Counted from the first letter of the stretch, positions 1-9,213 are shown. The stretch is 64,000 nt of DNA from Flavobacterium swingsii (GCF_900111965.1 NZ_FOJT01000003.1:62001-126000); one strand, 5' to 3'. The notes: generated by a model from the sequence alone, not told the origin. Translations and numbers: made by a program.

Positions 1-2889
1 TATGCTACAAATCCTATGAGTCGTGGCGATTTATATATTGATGCCAATACTGGCGAGCGTTTGTTTTACAATGCAACAATCAAACATTTAGGAGAACACA
101 GTCATGGAAAAACTCATGCTTCTACTGAAAAAAACACTAAAATTAACAATTCAAATATAGTTTTAGTAGCAGCAAATGCAGCGACTCGTTATAGTGGTAC
201 ACAAACTATTCAGACTTTATTAAGTGGTTCTTCTTATATATTATCAGATAATACTCGTGGTAATGGAGTTCAAACTTTCAATTCTGCAAGAACAGCTACA
301 TATCCAACAACTAATTTTACAGATGTAGATAATAACTGGACAGCAGCCGAATTTAACAATACAAACAAAGACAATGGCGCCTTAGATGCACATTGGGGAG
401 CTGAAAAAACATATGATTATTTTAAAAATGTTCATGCAAGAAACAGTTTCAATAATGCAGGAGCAGCTATAAAAAGTTATGTTCATTATAATTTAATTGC
501 TGCTGGATATCCAGATAATAACAACGCTTTCTGGAACGGAAGTGTAATGACTTATGGTGATGGAAGCGGAACAGGCGGTTTTGATGTATTAACATCTGTA
601 GATGTTGCTGCACACGAAATAGGACATGCCGTTTGCTCAAACACAGCAAATTTAACATACCAAAATGAATCAGGTGCAATGAATGAAGGATTTTCAGACA
701 TTTGGGCAGCTTGTGTAGAATATTATGCAGCACCTACAAAATCAACTTGGTTAATAGGAGAAGATATCGAAAGAAGATCAGGACATACAGCCTTGCGGTC
801 TATGAGTAACCCAAATGCCGAAGGACAACCAGATACTTACAAAGGAACTAGCTGGTATGCAGGAACTGCTGATTCGGGAGGAGTACATACAAATTCTGGA
901 GTACTAAACCATTGGTTTTATATTCTTTCTGTCGGAAAATCAGGTACTAACGATATAGGAAGTGCATTTAATGTAACCGGAATTACAATAGACAAAGCTT
1001 CTAAAATTGCTTATCGTTTAGAAAGCGTTTACTTAACAGCAAATTCTACTTATGCAAACGCAAGAACATCAGGAATACAATCAGCGATCGATTTGTACGG
1101 AGCTGGTTCTGCCGAAGTTATTGCAACAACAAATGCATTTTATGCAGTAGGAATTGGAGCAGCTTATGCAGGAGCAGCAGATGCTACAGCGCCTTCTACA
1201 CCATCTAGTTTAGCGGCTTCAGGAACGACAGCTACAGCAACAAATTTATCTTGGACAGCTTCTACAGATAATGTTGGGGTTACTGGATACAACGTTTACA
1301 ACGGAGCAGCTTTAGCAACAACAGTAACAGGAACGACTGCTACTATTTCAGGACTTACTGCTTCTACAACATATTCATTTACAGTAAAAGCAAAAGATGC
1401 TGCAGGAAATCTTTCTGCTGCGAGTAATGTTGCAAGTGTTACTACAACCGCTGCCGTTGCGGCTTATTGCGCATCGAAAGGGAATAGTGTTGCTGACGAA
1501 TATATTGGAAGAGTACAATTAGGAACTATCAATAATGCTTCGACAGGAGGAACAGGTTATTCAGATTTTACAAGTATTTCTACTAATTTAACTAAAGGAA
1601 CAGCTAGTACAATTACAATTACTCCAACTTGGACAGGAAGCGTTTATTCTGAAGGTTATGCTGTTTGGATTGATTTAAATAATGATAAAGATTTTGCAGA
1701 TACTGGAGAATTGGTTTTCTCTAAAGCAACATCGACAACGACACCTGCAACAGGAAGTTTTACAGTACCAACAACAGCAACTACTGGAACAACAAGAATG
1801 AGAGTTTCTATGAAATACAATGGAACACCAACTTCTTGTGAAGCTATTTCTTATGGAGAAGTTGAAGATTATACAGTAAATCTAACAACTGGAACTGCCG
1901 ATACAACTGCGCCATCTGCACCTGCTAGTTTAGCGGCTTCTGGAACAACAACTACATCAACAAATTTATCTTGGACAGCTTCTACAGACAATGTTGGAGT
2001 TACAGGATATGATGTTTATCAAGGGACGACACTAAAAGCTACAGTGACAACAACAACTTATGCAGTAACTGGACTAACAGCGGCTACAGCTTATTCGTTC
2101 TCTGTAAAAGCAAAAGATGCGGCAGGAAATGTTTCAGCATCTAGTAATGCGGTAAGTGTTACTACGTCAGCATCAACAGTTACTTATTGCGCTTCTACAA
2201 GTAGTAGTACTGCTGATGAGAGAATAGGAAGAGTAGCTTTCGGAACCATTAATAATGCTTCAACTGGAACAGCTGGATACGAAAATTTCACAACCATTTC
2301 TACAAATATTGTTAGAGGTGTTGCAAACACAATTACAATTACACCAACTTGGACAGGAAGTGTTTATTCTGAAGGTTATGCCGTTTGGATAGATTATAAC
2401 AAAAATGGATTGTTTACAGATGCGGGAGAATTGGTTTTCTCTAAAGCAGCATCTACAACGACACCAGCAACTGGAAGCATCACCATTCCTGCAACAGCTT
2501 CAATAGGAGCAACAAGAATGAGAGTTTCTATGAAATACAATGCTATTCCAACTGCTTGCGAAACTTTAAACTATGGTCAAGTTGAGGATTATACGGTAAA
2601 TATTACTGCCGCTTTTGCGATAACATCAACAACTGAAGTAAGCAATAGCAATGTTGTTGAAGCTTTATCGTTTAATTTATATCCTAATCCGGTAGAAAAT
2701 GTATTGAATGTTTCTATGATTGATAACAGAAAAGCAACATACAGAATTTACAGTATGATTGGGCAAGAAGTAAAATCTGGAAACCTTAATCAAAACGAAA
2801 TTAATGTTTCTAATCTAGAATCAGGACTTTACATTTTTGAAGTAAATGACGGAGAGAAAATGATAACTAAAAAGTTCGTTAAGAAATAA
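1..2889 (+). CDS. Secreted M4 (thermolysin-like) metalloprotease with FN3-GEVED repeats and T9SS tail; 5' end outside window
   Basis: A zinc endopeptidase exported through the outer membrane by type IX secretion. The frame is open from base 1, so the signal peptide and part of the propeptide are missing. Seen: the zinc motif HEIGH at 613-627 and the downstream NEGFSD glutamate motif at 682-699, as in family M4. After the catalytic domain come two copies of a fibronectin-III domain (about 1177-1455 and 1897-2175), each followed by a GEVED domain (about 1460-1890 and 2180-2610, both ending in a GEVEDYTVN or GQVEDYTVN motif). The final ~75 residues (from about 2660) are a type A sorting domain with the YPNP motif and a basic end, KKFVKK. 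The FN3-GEVED pairs are nearly identical in protein and DNA and look like an internal duplication. FN3 and GEVED modules probably serve substrate or surface binding (inference). A strong terminator follows. Confidence 0.93.
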   Translation, partial: YATNPMSRGDLYIDANTGERLFYNATIKHLGEHSHGKTHASTEKNTKINNSNIVLVAANAATRYSGTQTIQTLLSGSSYILSDNTRGNGVQTFNSARTATYPTTNFTDVDNNWTAAEFNNTNKDNGALDAHWGAEKTYDYFKNVHARNSFNNAGAAIKSYVHYNLIAAGYPDNNNAFWNGSVMTYGDGSGTGGFDVLTSVDVAAHEIGHAVCSNTANLTYQNESGAMNEGFSDIWAACVEYYAAPTKSTWLIGEDIERRSGHTALRSMSNPNAEGQPDTYKGTSWYAGTADSGGVHTNSGVLNHWFYILSVGKSGTNDIGSAFNVTGITIDKASKIAYRLESVYLTANSTYANARTSGIQSAIDLYGAGSAEVIATTNAFYAVGIGAAYAGAADATAPSTPSSLAASGTTATATNLSWTASTDNVGVTGYNVYNGAALATTVTGTTATISGLTASTTYSFTVKAKDAAGNLSAASNVASVTTTAAVAAYCASKGNSVADEYIGRVQLGTINNASTGGTGYSDFTSISTNLTKGTASTITITPTWTGSVYSEGYAVWIDLNNDKDFADTGELVFSKATSTTTPATGSFTVPTTATTGTTRMRVSMKYNGTPTSCEAISYGEVEDYTVNLTTGTADTTAPSAPASLAASGTTTTSTNLSWTASTDNVGVTGYDVYQGTTLKATVTTTTYAVTGLTAATAYSFSVKAKDAAGNVSASSNAVSVTTSASTVTYCASTSSSTADERIGRVAFGTINNASTGTAGYENFTTISTNIVRGVANTITITPTWTGSVYSEGYAVWIDYNKNGLFTDAGELVFSKAASTTTPATGSITIPATASIGATRMRVSMKYNAIPTACETLNYGQVEDYTVNITAAFAITSTTEVSNSNVVEALSFNLYPNPVENVLNVSMIDNRKATYRIYSMIGQEVKSGNLNQNEINVSNLESGLYIFEVNDGEKMITKKFVKK

Positions 2890-2910
2890 TACCTACTTTA
2901 TGTTAAAACG

Positions 2911-2943
2911 AAAATGCCTCACAATTTGTGAGGCATTTTTTAT
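2911..2943 (+). terminator. Rho-independent terminator after the M4 protease
   Basis: An AAATGCCTCACA / TGTGAGGCATTT stem with a very short loop followed by a T run. It lies 22 bases after the protease stop. Confidence 0.85.
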
Positions 2944-3041
2944 TTGTAGTACTTTTGGAATAAAAAACAAGCAGTTCCTCAGAATGACAATATTGTCTTT
3001 AGATATTTGAGTCTTTTTTAAAGATTAAGCAGTATAAATAA

Positions 3042-3980
3042 TTAAATTTTAGTTTTAACCAATTTCCTAACGCTTTCGGATTGTCCAAATTCTAGGCTTT
3101 CTAAAAATGAATAAGTAGTTTCTGGAAAACTTACCCAAGGATTAACACCTAAATAAAGCTCTTTCATATTAATGAAATTTACAATTTCTGACGGAAGCGT
3201 TTTAATTAAATTTCCATCTAAATCTAACAATGTTAAGTTAGTTAACTTGCAAAGTTCGACAGGAAATTTTTTAATTTGATTTTTATCTAAATTTAGAGTT
3301 TTTAGATTGATTAGGTTTCCAATTTCTACAGGAACAACCTGTATCATATTACTTTTCATATTAACAACGGTCAATTCAGACAAACTTCCAACTTCCGAAG
3401 GTAAAACTAAAACACCATTTTTTTCTAAATTCAAAATCTTTAGTTTAGATAAAGCTCCTATTTCTAAAGGGATTTCTGTTATTTTATTATCAAATAAAAC
3501 AAGCTCAGTTAAGTTTCTTAGATTGCCAATTTCGACAGGTAGTGCTTCGATTTTGTTATTACTTAAGTTGAGTTTTTTTAGTTTTGATAATTTTCCAATG
3601 TAAGGAGAAACTACTTCCATTTTATTTTTTTGAAACTCTAGTCTTTCTAAACTGGTTACTTTACCAAGTTCTATAGGGAATTTTAAAAATAAATTATTGT
3701 TGATATATAGTTCCCTCAATTTAGTTAGTTTCCCAATTTCAAAAGGCAACGACTGAAGATTATTATAGTTTATCCACAGTTTTTCAAGGTTTACAAACCG
3801 ACCAATTTCGACAGGAAGTTTTGTAAGATTTCGGTTGTTTAAATTAAGTTCTTTGTATTTTTCAGGATTTGGAGCATTCATGATTTCGGTCATAGAACGA
3901 CTTTCTGCTTCTTGCGCATTTACAGAAAAAGCTACGCAACTAAACAACACTAATAAAAATACTTTTTTTAGGGTTTTCAT
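3042..3980 (-). CDS. Exported leucine-rich repeat protein
   Basis: 312 residues. A signal peptide (residues 1-22, ending SVNAQ) is followed by about eleven 23-residue leucine-rich repeats of the LPVEIGNLxNLxxLxLxxN type, covering residues ~45 to 290. No enzymatic domain and no T9SS sorting domain is visible, so it is probably periplasmic or reaches the surface by another route. LRR proteins of this plain type mediate protein-protein contacts; the partner is unknown. The ATG start is supported by the signal peptide beginning directly at it. A CAAAAATA (reverse TATTTTTG) -7 box lies at 4002-4009, about 22 bases upstream. It stands alone between convergent neighbours. Confidence 0.82.
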   Translation of the reverse strand: MKTLKKVFLLVLFSCVAFSVNAQEAESRSMTEIMNAPNPEKYKELNLNNRNLTKLPVEIGRFVNLEKLWINYNNLQSLPFEIGKLTKLRELYINNNLFLKFPIELGKVTSLERLEFQKNKMEVVSPYIGKLSKLKKLNLSNNKIEALPVEIGNLRNLTELVLFDNKITEIPLEIGALSKLKILNLEKNGVLVLPSEVGSLSELTVVNMKSNMIQVVPVEIGNLINLKTLNLDKNQIKKFPVELCKLTNLTLLDLDGNLIKTLPSEIVNFINMKELYLGVNPWVSFPETTYSFLESLEFGQSESVRKLVKTKI

Positions 3981-4001
3981 ATTTCACTAAATTTGGGACG
4001 A

Positions 4002-4009
4002 CAAAAATA
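4002..4009 (-). promoter_or_regulatory. Candidate -7 promoter box for the LRR gene
   Basis: Reads TATTTTTG on the minus strand, a full match to the Bacteroidota TAnnTTTG box, 22 bases before the ATG. No clear -33 element was seen. Confidence 0.4.
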
Positions 4010-4060
4010 ACAATCTTTAGATAAGATTCTGAAAATCGGACACTTATTTAAAAAAAAAGA

Positions 4061-5500
4061 TTAAAAAAACCAACTCGCTACCAAAATAGCTGTAATGACA
4101 CAAATCACATCAACCAAAAGCATCGTTCCTAAAGCGTATCGGGTGTTTTTGATATTAACCGAACCAAAGTAAACCGCAATCACATAAAAAGTACTTTCGG
4201 CACTACATTGAAAAATACTGCTTAATCTTCCCGTCATTGAATCGGCACCAAAAGTATTCATCGAATCAATCAAAAATCCTCGTGATCCCGCAGAACTAAA
4301 TGGTCTTAGCAATGCTACTGGCAAAGCATCAGTAATACCTTTACTTACCCCTATATTAGAAAAAATAAAAGCAATCCCATCACTAATAATTTCAAATAAA
4401 CCACTGTTTCTGAATAAGGAAATAGCCACCAGCATTCCTAAAACATAAGGAAAAATGGTAACACCAGTCTTAACTCCATTATTTGCTCCTGCGACAAAGG
4501 CTTCATAAACAGTCGTATTTGCCTCTGTAAATTTCTTCTCTTTTAGAAAAGAAAATATCAAAGTAGAAACAATGATTCCTACCAATATTAAGGCTGAAAG
4601 ATTAGTGGTAAAATAGTTTTTACCAATTAAATCCAAATGGTTTACATACATCAACAAACCTACAATTGAAGCAATTAACAACATTAATCCCAGAACTAAA
4701 GAAGCGCTTTTGAAATTAATTTTTTGTTTCACTCCAACAATAAGAAAAGCGGCAATTGTACCTATAAAAGAGGTGATGATACAAGGCAACATAACATCGG
4801 CAGGATTGCTAGCACCCGCCGCAGCACGATAACCAATTATAGAAGTAGCAATCAAAGTAAGTCCTGAAGCGTGCAAACACATAAACATAATCTGGGCATC
4901 ACTCGCCTTGTCTTTTTCGGGATTTATTTCTTGTAAACTTTCCATGGCTTTAAGACCAAATGGCGTAGCAGCGGAATCTAATCCTAAGAAATTTGCAGCA
5001 AAATTTAAGGTCATATAGGAAATCGATGGATGATTTTTTGGAATACTCGGAAACACTTTTACGAATACTGGACTCAATACTTTTGCTAGTTTTTCAGATA
5101 CTCCAGAAATGATTAAAAGCTCCATCAAGCCACAGAAAAATGCCAAATAAGCCATAAGCGGCAAAATCAGATCAAGTAATGTAGTCTTGCACGTTGGCAA
5201 TAAACCATCCGATTTTTGAACACCACTAAAAATTTTAACGGTTTTATTTTTATAAACGTAAGTAGTGTCTGCATTTACCGTATCTCTGTTGATTATAAAA
5301 GTTTTGTCTTCCGATTTATTGATACTGTCCTTTATAAAAACAGGAATCTGATCCATATATTTTTCAGAAATTAAAATAGGATCGTCTTTTTTCCCGTTTA
5401 AAACATGGTCAATTGTATAACTGTTACCAGAAAACAAACTGAAAATAACAAATACAATTGAAGAAATAAAAATCACCAACCAAAACCTACTTAATACCAT
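4061..5500 (-). CDS. SpmA/SpmB-like membrane protein with nucleoside-recognition (Gate) domains
   Basis: 479 residues, strongly hydrophobic. An N-terminal membrane anchor (residues 7-27) is followed by a soluble ~90-residue stretch, then many transmembrane segments. The two halves resemble spore maturation proteins SpmA (the GLDSAATPFGLKAM region) and SpmB (the LLRPFSSAGSRGFLID region), fused in one chain as is usual in Bacteroidota. The Gate/nucleoside-recognition domain is found in transporters, but the substrate here is unknown, and sporulation is not expected in this group. It sits 66 bases downstream of the exonuclease gene with a palindrome between them. The function is a family-level assignment only. 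Confidence 0.8.
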   Translation of the reverse strand: MVLSRFWLVIFISSIVFVIFSLFSGNSYTIDHVLNGKKDDPILISEKYMDQIPVFIKDSINKSEDKTFIINRDTVNADTTYVYKNKTVKIFSGVQKSDGLLPTCKTTLLDLILPLMAYLAFFCGLMELLIISGVSEKLAKVLSPVFVKVFPSIPKNHPSISYMTLNFAANFLGLDSAATPFGLKAMESLQEINPEKDKASDAQIMFMCLHASGLTLIATSIIGYRAAAGASNPADVMLPCIITSFIGTIAAFLIVGVKQKINFKSASLVLGLMLLIASIVGLLMYVNHLDLIGKNYFTTNLSALILVGIIVSTLIFSFLKEKKFTEANTTVYEAFVAGANNGVKTGVTIFPYVLGMLVAISLFRNSGLFEIISDGIAFIFSNIGVSKGITDALPVALLRPFSSAGSRGFLIDSMNTFGADSMTGRLSSIFQCSAESTFYVIAVYFGSVNIKNTRYALGTMLLVDVICVITAILVASWFF

Positions 5501-5530
5501 AATTTTGTTTTTTGTAAATATAATAAAATT

Positions 5531-5563
5531 AACCCTTTCAGGGTTTCAAACCCTGAAAGGGTT
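5531..5563. repeat. Nested palindrome, copy 1 of 3 (AACCCT..AGGGTT type)
   Basis: Two perfect 16-base arms (5531-5546 and 5548-5563) around one base. Each arm is itself a small palindrome, AACCCT-TTC-AGGGTT. It lies 3 bases beyond the stop of the exonuclease gene. Related elements are at 11522-11550 and 26320-26352. As RNA it could end or stabilise transcripts. Confidence 0.85.
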
Positions 5564-5566
5564 TTG

Positions 5567-6280
5567 TTAAACGTGAATAATCTCTTCTTCAATTAATAAA
5601 TCTTCTCTTCGCAATCGTAAGAAAATCTGAGCTACTGCAATGGTGTCTTTTTCGCAATAAGTTACAATCCGATCAATATCTTTTTCTACATAAAAAACAT
5701 GACCTACTTGCGAACCATCAATATCACCTTTTGATGATGGGATTCCCAATACTTTACACATCAGTTTCAAAGAAGTGAAATGTTTGTAATCGCCAAATTT
5801 CCATAACTCTAAAGTGTCTAAATGCGGAATTTCCCAAGGTTTTTTCCCAAATAAATTTAACTTGTTTGGAATTACAATTTGATTAATAATCATGCGTCGA
5901 GCAATAAACGGAATGTCGAATTCCTTTGCATTATGACCACATAAAACATGTTGAGGTTGGTTAAAATGATTGTTCAGTAAATTAATAAAATCGTGTAAAA
6001 TTTTCTTTTCTTCACCAAAAAACGAAGTCACTCTAAAGTTTCGAATATCACCTTTAATCGTAAAATAACCTACCGAAATACACACAATTTTCCCAAACTC
6101 GGCCCAAATTCCCGCACGATCATAAAACTCTTCTCCAGAAAAATCCTCTTTGCGTTGGTATTGTGTTTTTTGTTCCCAAAGTTGTTTCATATCCTCATCA
6201 AGTGAATTGAAATTTTCTTCTTCTGGAACAGTTTCTATATCTAGGAAAAGGATATTGTTGAGGTTTATTTTTTCAATCAT
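5567..6280 (-). CDS. PolB-like DEDDy 3'-5' exonuclease
   Basis: 237 residues with an RNase H-like 3'-5' exonuclease fold. Seen: ExoI motif FLDIETVPE near residue 12 (metal-binding D and E), ExoII motif GHNAKEFDIPF near 115, and ExoIII motif YCEKD near 208 with the Tyr-x3-Asp spacing of DEDDy enzymes. The family is described as predicted PolB-like exonucleases that stand apart from any polymerase domain; the cellular substrate (DNA or RNA) is not settled by sequence. The start is the ATG just before the first strand of the fold. Upstream lies an AT-rich inverted-repeat stretch. Confidence 0.85.
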   Translation of the reverse strand: MIEKINLNNILFLDIETVPEEENFNSLDEDMKQLWEQKTQYQRKEDFSGEEFYDRAGIWAEFGKIVCISVGYFTIKGDIRNFRVTSFFGEEKKILHDFINLLNNHFNQPQHVLCGHNAKEFDIPFIARRMIINQIVIPNKLNLFGKKPWEIPHLDTLELWKFGDYKHFTSLKLMCKVLGIPSSKGDIDGSQVGHVFYVEKDIDRIVTYCEKDTIAVAQIFLRLRREDLLIEEEIIHV

Positions 6281-6284
6281 AATT

Positions 6285-6375
6285 TAGACATCTTAGATTT
6301 TCAGATATACTTAGATTTGAATTGTTAAATCTAAATTTTTTAAAAATCTAAGATAGTCTAAATTTCTTACAATCT
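6285..6375. repeat. AT-rich imperfect inverted repeat built on TTAGATTT/AAATCTAA
   Basis: An outer pair (TCTTAGATTTT and AAAATCTAAGA) and an inner pair (TTAGATTT and AAATCTAA) nest inside the 107-base gap between the exonuclease and ogt. A smaller stretch of the same TTTAGATTT words is at 23637-23662. It could be a dispersed-repeat remnant or a hairpin in the mRNA. Confidence 0.5.
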
Positions 6376-6387
6376 AAAAGGTCTAAT

Positions 6388-6858
6388 CTAAAATAAACTT
6401 TGCTGATTTGTTGGGTTTTCGTGTTCTAACAACCATTTTTTACGCCACAATCCGCCTGCATAACCTGTAAGCGAGCCATCGGTTCCAATTACGCGATGAC
6501 ACGGAACTACAATCCAAAGTGGGTTTTTGCCATTGGCAGATGCTGCTGCACGAATCACTTTTGGGTCTCCTAATTTTTTTGCTAAATCGAGATAAGACAT
6601 AGTTTTTCCGAAAGGGATGTTGCATAATTCTTTCCAAACTGTTTGCTGAAATTCAGTTCCTTTTGGATTAAGTTTTAAAGTAAATTCGGTTCTTTTTCCG
6701 TCGAAATAGCCGAGGAGTTGGGAAACAGCCTCTTTTAAGTTTTCGGGAATTTCGTCAGAAACGGTACCTTCAGACAAAACAGAAATAATAGTTATTCCGT
6801 TTTCATCACCAACAATTTTTGTGATACCTAATGGAGAATTTATAAATGCTGTATTCAT
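6388..6858 (-). CDS. ogt: Methylated-DNA--protein-cysteine S-methyltransferase
   Basis: 156 residues. Repairs O6-alkylguanine and O4-alkylthymine in DNA by moving the alkyl group onto its own cysteine in a suicide reaction. The active-site motif PCHRVIG is near residue 120 and is preceded by IVV, as in the Ogt/Ada-C family. The DNA-binding helix region (KTMSYLDLAKKLGDPKVIRA) is intact. Length matches stand-alone Ogt proteins. A terminator upstream (6880-6906) separates it from the haem operon, so it is probably a separate transcript even though it points the same way. Confidence 0.94.
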   Translation of the reverse strand: MNTAFINSPLGITKIVGDENGITIISVLSEGTVSDEIPENLKEAVSQLLGYFDGKRTEFTLKLNPKGTEFQQTVWKELCNIPFGKTMSYLDLAKKLGDPKVIRAAASANGKNPLWIVVPCHRVIGTDGSLTGYAGGLWRKKWLLEHENPTNQQSLF

Positions 6859-6879
6859 AAGATAAAAGTAATGATTTTA

Positions 6880-6906
6880 AATAAAAAAATCATCCGAAGA
6901 TGATTT
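6880..6906 (-). terminator. UUCG-tetraloop terminator closing the haem operon
   Basis: On the minus strand AAATCATC-TTCG-GATGATTT is followed by a T run, directly after the cytochrome c stop. An 8-bp stem with the very stable UUCG loop is a classical intrinsic terminator. It marks the likely 3' end of the hemA-to-cytochrome transcript. Confidence 0.85.
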
Positions 6907-6910
6907 GATT

Positions 6911-7279
6911 TTATTTCGAAAAACTTAAAATATAAGTTTCTAAACCTTTGAGTTCCTCATCAGACATTGATTTTGTAATAGCAAAATTTGTTTTCATTAT
7001 CTCATATTGACTCGGATCGACAAGTGGATTTGCATCGTTTTTTAAGAAATCGACAATATTTCCATTTTCAGTTTTATAAATTTTTGCAATGTCTTGAATA
7101 CTTGGTCCAATAATTTTTTGATTGACCTGATGACAAGCTACGCAATTTCCTTTTCCTTCAAATAATTCTCTTCCAAGTTCTGTTGGAGTCTTATTTTCTG
7201 ATTTTTCAAAAGACTTTTCATTTTCATTTTTACAGGATATTAGGACAAAAAAGCAACTCAATAAAAATAATTTTTTCAT
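6911..7279 (-). CDS. Small c-type cytochrome lipoprotein
   Basis: 122 residues. A lipoprotein signal peptide (FFVLISC, lipidation Cys about residue 16) is followed by a charged linker and one class I cytochrome c domain. The haem-attachment motif CVACH is near residue 47 and a distal methionine is available near the C-terminus (IMKTNF). Probably a membrane-anchored periplasmic electron carrier. Its ATG lies 2 bases after the hemB stop, so it is almost certainly translated from the haem biosynthesis transcript, which links haem supply to one haem-using product. A UUCG terminator follows. Confidence 0.88.
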   Translation of the reverse strand: MKKLFLLSCFFVLISCKNENEKSFEKSENKTPTELGRELFEGKGNCVACHQVNQKIIGPSIQDIAKIYKTENGNIVDFLKNDANPLVDPSQYEIMKTNFAITKSMSDEELKGLETYILSFSK

Positions 7280-7281
7280 TA

Positions 7282-8274
7282 TTATTTATTTAAAAGTATT
7301 GCTGCTTCTTTAGCAAAATAAGTAGAAATTAAACTCGCTCCAGCCCTTTTGATGCACATTAATTGTTCCATCATGATTTTGTCATGATCTAACCAACCTC
7401 TTTCGGAAGCGGCTTTTATCATAGCATATTCTCCCGAAACATGGAAAACCGTTACGGGAACATTCACAGCATTTTTCACTTCACGAACAATATCTAAATA
7501 GGCAATTCCAGGCTTCACCATCACCATATCAGCACCTTCCTCAACATCCATTAAGGCTTCTTTAATTGCTTCGATACGATTGGCATAATCCATTTGATAG
7601 GTTTTCTTGTCTTTCGGAATTTCAGCATTGTCAACAGGCGCACTGTCTAAAGCATCACGAAATGGCCCGTAAAAAGCAGAAGCATATTTAGCAGAATAAC
7701 TCATAATTCCCACATTGTGAAAACCAGCAGCGTCTAAACCTTGACGGAAACGCAATACACGACCGTCCATCATGTCACTTGGTGCAACAAAATCGGCTCC
7801 AGCTTGTGCATGAGAAACTGCCATTTTTACTAAGGCAGCATTTGTTGCATCATTAGCAATATCACCGTTTTCGATGATTCCGTCGTGACCATAAATAGAA
7901 TAAGGATCTAACGCTACATCTGGCATTACAATCATTTCTGGACAAGCCGTTTTGATAGCTTTAATGGCGCGTTGCATTAATCCATCATGATTCCAAGCTT
8001 CTTTTCCGGTGTTGTCTTTTAGCGATTCATCTACTTTTACATAAATGTTTACTGCACGAATTCCTAAAGCAAAAACTTCTTTCACTTCGTCCACAGTTAA
8101 ATCGATAGAACGACGATAAATTCCAACCATAGAAGGGATTTCTACTTTCACGTTTTCTCCTTCTGTAATAAACATTGGAAACATAAAATCACTTGGACTT
8201 AATGTAGTTTCACGAACTAAGGAACGAATACTTTCGTTTACTCGTAATCTTCTGCCTCTTTGTAATGGGAACAT
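7282..8274 (-). CDS. hemB: Delta-aminolevulinic acid dehydratase (porphobilinogen synthase)
   Basis: 330 residues. Condenses two 5-aminolevulinate molecules to porphobilinogen in the cytoplasm. The two Schiff-base lysines lie in the SYSAKYASAFYGPF motif (about 195) and the MVMVKPG motif (about 250). The metal-site segment reads DVALDPYSIYGHDG, the cysteine-free, aspartate-type variant, so the enzyme is expected not to need zinc at the active site. The length is normal. It lies 33 bases after hemF and 2 bases before the cytochrome c gene, in the leftward haem operon. Confidence 0.97.
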   Translation of the reverse strand: MFPLQRGRRLRVNESIRSLVRETTLSPSDFMFPMFITEGENVKVEIPSMVGIYRRSIDLTVDEVKEVFALGIRAVNIYVKVDESLKDNTGKEAWNHDGLMQRAIKAIKTACPEMIVMPDVALDPYSIYGHDGIIENGDIANDATNAALVKMAVSHAQAGADFVAPSDMMDGRVLRFRQGLDAAGFHNVGIMSYSAKYASAFYGPFRDALDSAPVDNAEIPKDKKTYQMDYANRIEAIKEALMDVEEGADMVMVKPGIAYLDIVREVKNAVNVPVTVFHVSGEYAMIKAASERGWLDHDKIMMEQLMCIKRAGASLISTYFAKEAAILLNK

Positions 8275-8307
8275 AATAATTGATAATTTATAATTAACAA
8301 TGGATAA

Positions 8308-9210
8308 TTAAATCCAGTCAATTGGTTTTTCTAATACTTTGATTAACTTTTCTTCTTCGCTTCCAACTTCTGGATGATAGTCATAATGCCATTGCACATG
8401 TGGTGGCAAACTCATTAATATACTTTCAATTCTTCCGTTGGTTTTTAGTCCAAATAAAGTGCCTTTATCGTGAACCAAATTGAATTCGACATAACGACCA
8501 CGACGAATTTCTTGCCAAGTTCTTTGTTCAGGAGTAAAAGATAAATTTTTTCTTCTTTCTAAGATAGGTGCGTAGGCTTCTATAAAACTATTGCCCACTT
8601 CAGAAACGAAACTGAACCAGTTTTCCATAGACATGTCTTCTGTCTTTTTGCAATAATCAAAAAACAATCCGCCAATTCCTCGTGCTTCATTTCTATGCGC
8701 ATTCCAAAAATATTCATCGCATTGTTCTTTATATTTTGGATAAAATTCCAAATTATGTTTGTCGCAAGCTGTTTTGCATGTTTGATGAAAATGAATCGCA
8801 TCTTCTTCAAACAAATAATAAGGAGTTAAATCTTGTCCGCCGCCAAACCACGAATTAATTACGTTTCCGTTGTCATCATACATTTCGAAATAACGCCAAT
8901 TTGCGTGAACGGTGGGTGCCATTGGACTTTTAGGATGAATGACCAAACTTAATCCGCAAGCAAAGAAATCGGCTTCGCCAACATTGAATAATTTCTGCAT
9001 GGAGTCTGGTAATTTACCATGAACTGCCGAAATGTTTACACCGCCTTTTTCGATTACGTTTCCGTTTTCGATAACACGAGTTCTTCCGCCGCCACCTTCT
9101 GGACGTTCCCAAATATCTTCACGAAATTTAGCAACACCGTCAACAGTTTCTAACCCTTTGCAGATCTGATCTTGCAGGTTTTGTATGTATTGGTAAAATT
9201 TATTTTTCAT
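8308..9210 (-). CDS. hemF: Oxygen-dependent coproporphyrinogen III oxidase
   Basis: 300 residues. Oxidatively decarboxylates coproporphyrinogen III to protoporphyrinogen IX using O2. The family signature SWFGGGQDLTPYY (about residues 120-133) and the KGTLFGLKTNGR motif near the C-terminus are intact, as are conserved histidines in the catalytic pocket. The aerobic enzyme type, rather than radical-SAM HemN, fits an aerobic Flavobacterium. It is 3 bases after the DUF3667 gene, so expression is coupled to the haem operon. Confidence 0.97.
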   Translation of the reverse strand: MKNKFYQYIQNLQDQICKGLETVDGVAKFREDIWERPEGGGGRTRVIENGNVIEKGGVNISAVHGKLPDSMQKLFNVGEADFFACGLSLVIHPKSPMAPTVHANWRYFEMYDDNGNVINSWFGGGQDLTPYYLFEEDAIHFHQTCKTACDKHNLEFYPKYKEQCDEYFWNAHRNEARGIGGLFFDYCKKTEDMSMENWFSFVSEVGNSFIEAYAPILERRKNLSFTPEQRTWQEIRRGRYVEFNLVHDKGTLFGLKTNGRIESILMSLPPHVQWHYDYHPEVGSEEEKLIKVLEKPIDWI

Positions 9211-9213
9211 AGC

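Noticed and set aside
2970..2997. GACAATATTGTC palindrome and nearby CCTCAGAATGACA
   Set aside because: The palindrome is only 12 bases and the rest is a fragment that looks like a decayed end of a GTCATTT-type repeat. Too little to call.
8275..8307. AATTGATAATTTATAATTAACAATGG between hemF and hemB as a regulatory site
   Set aside because: It is short AT-rich sequence with weak symmetry, common by chance in this genome; the genes are clearly one operon.
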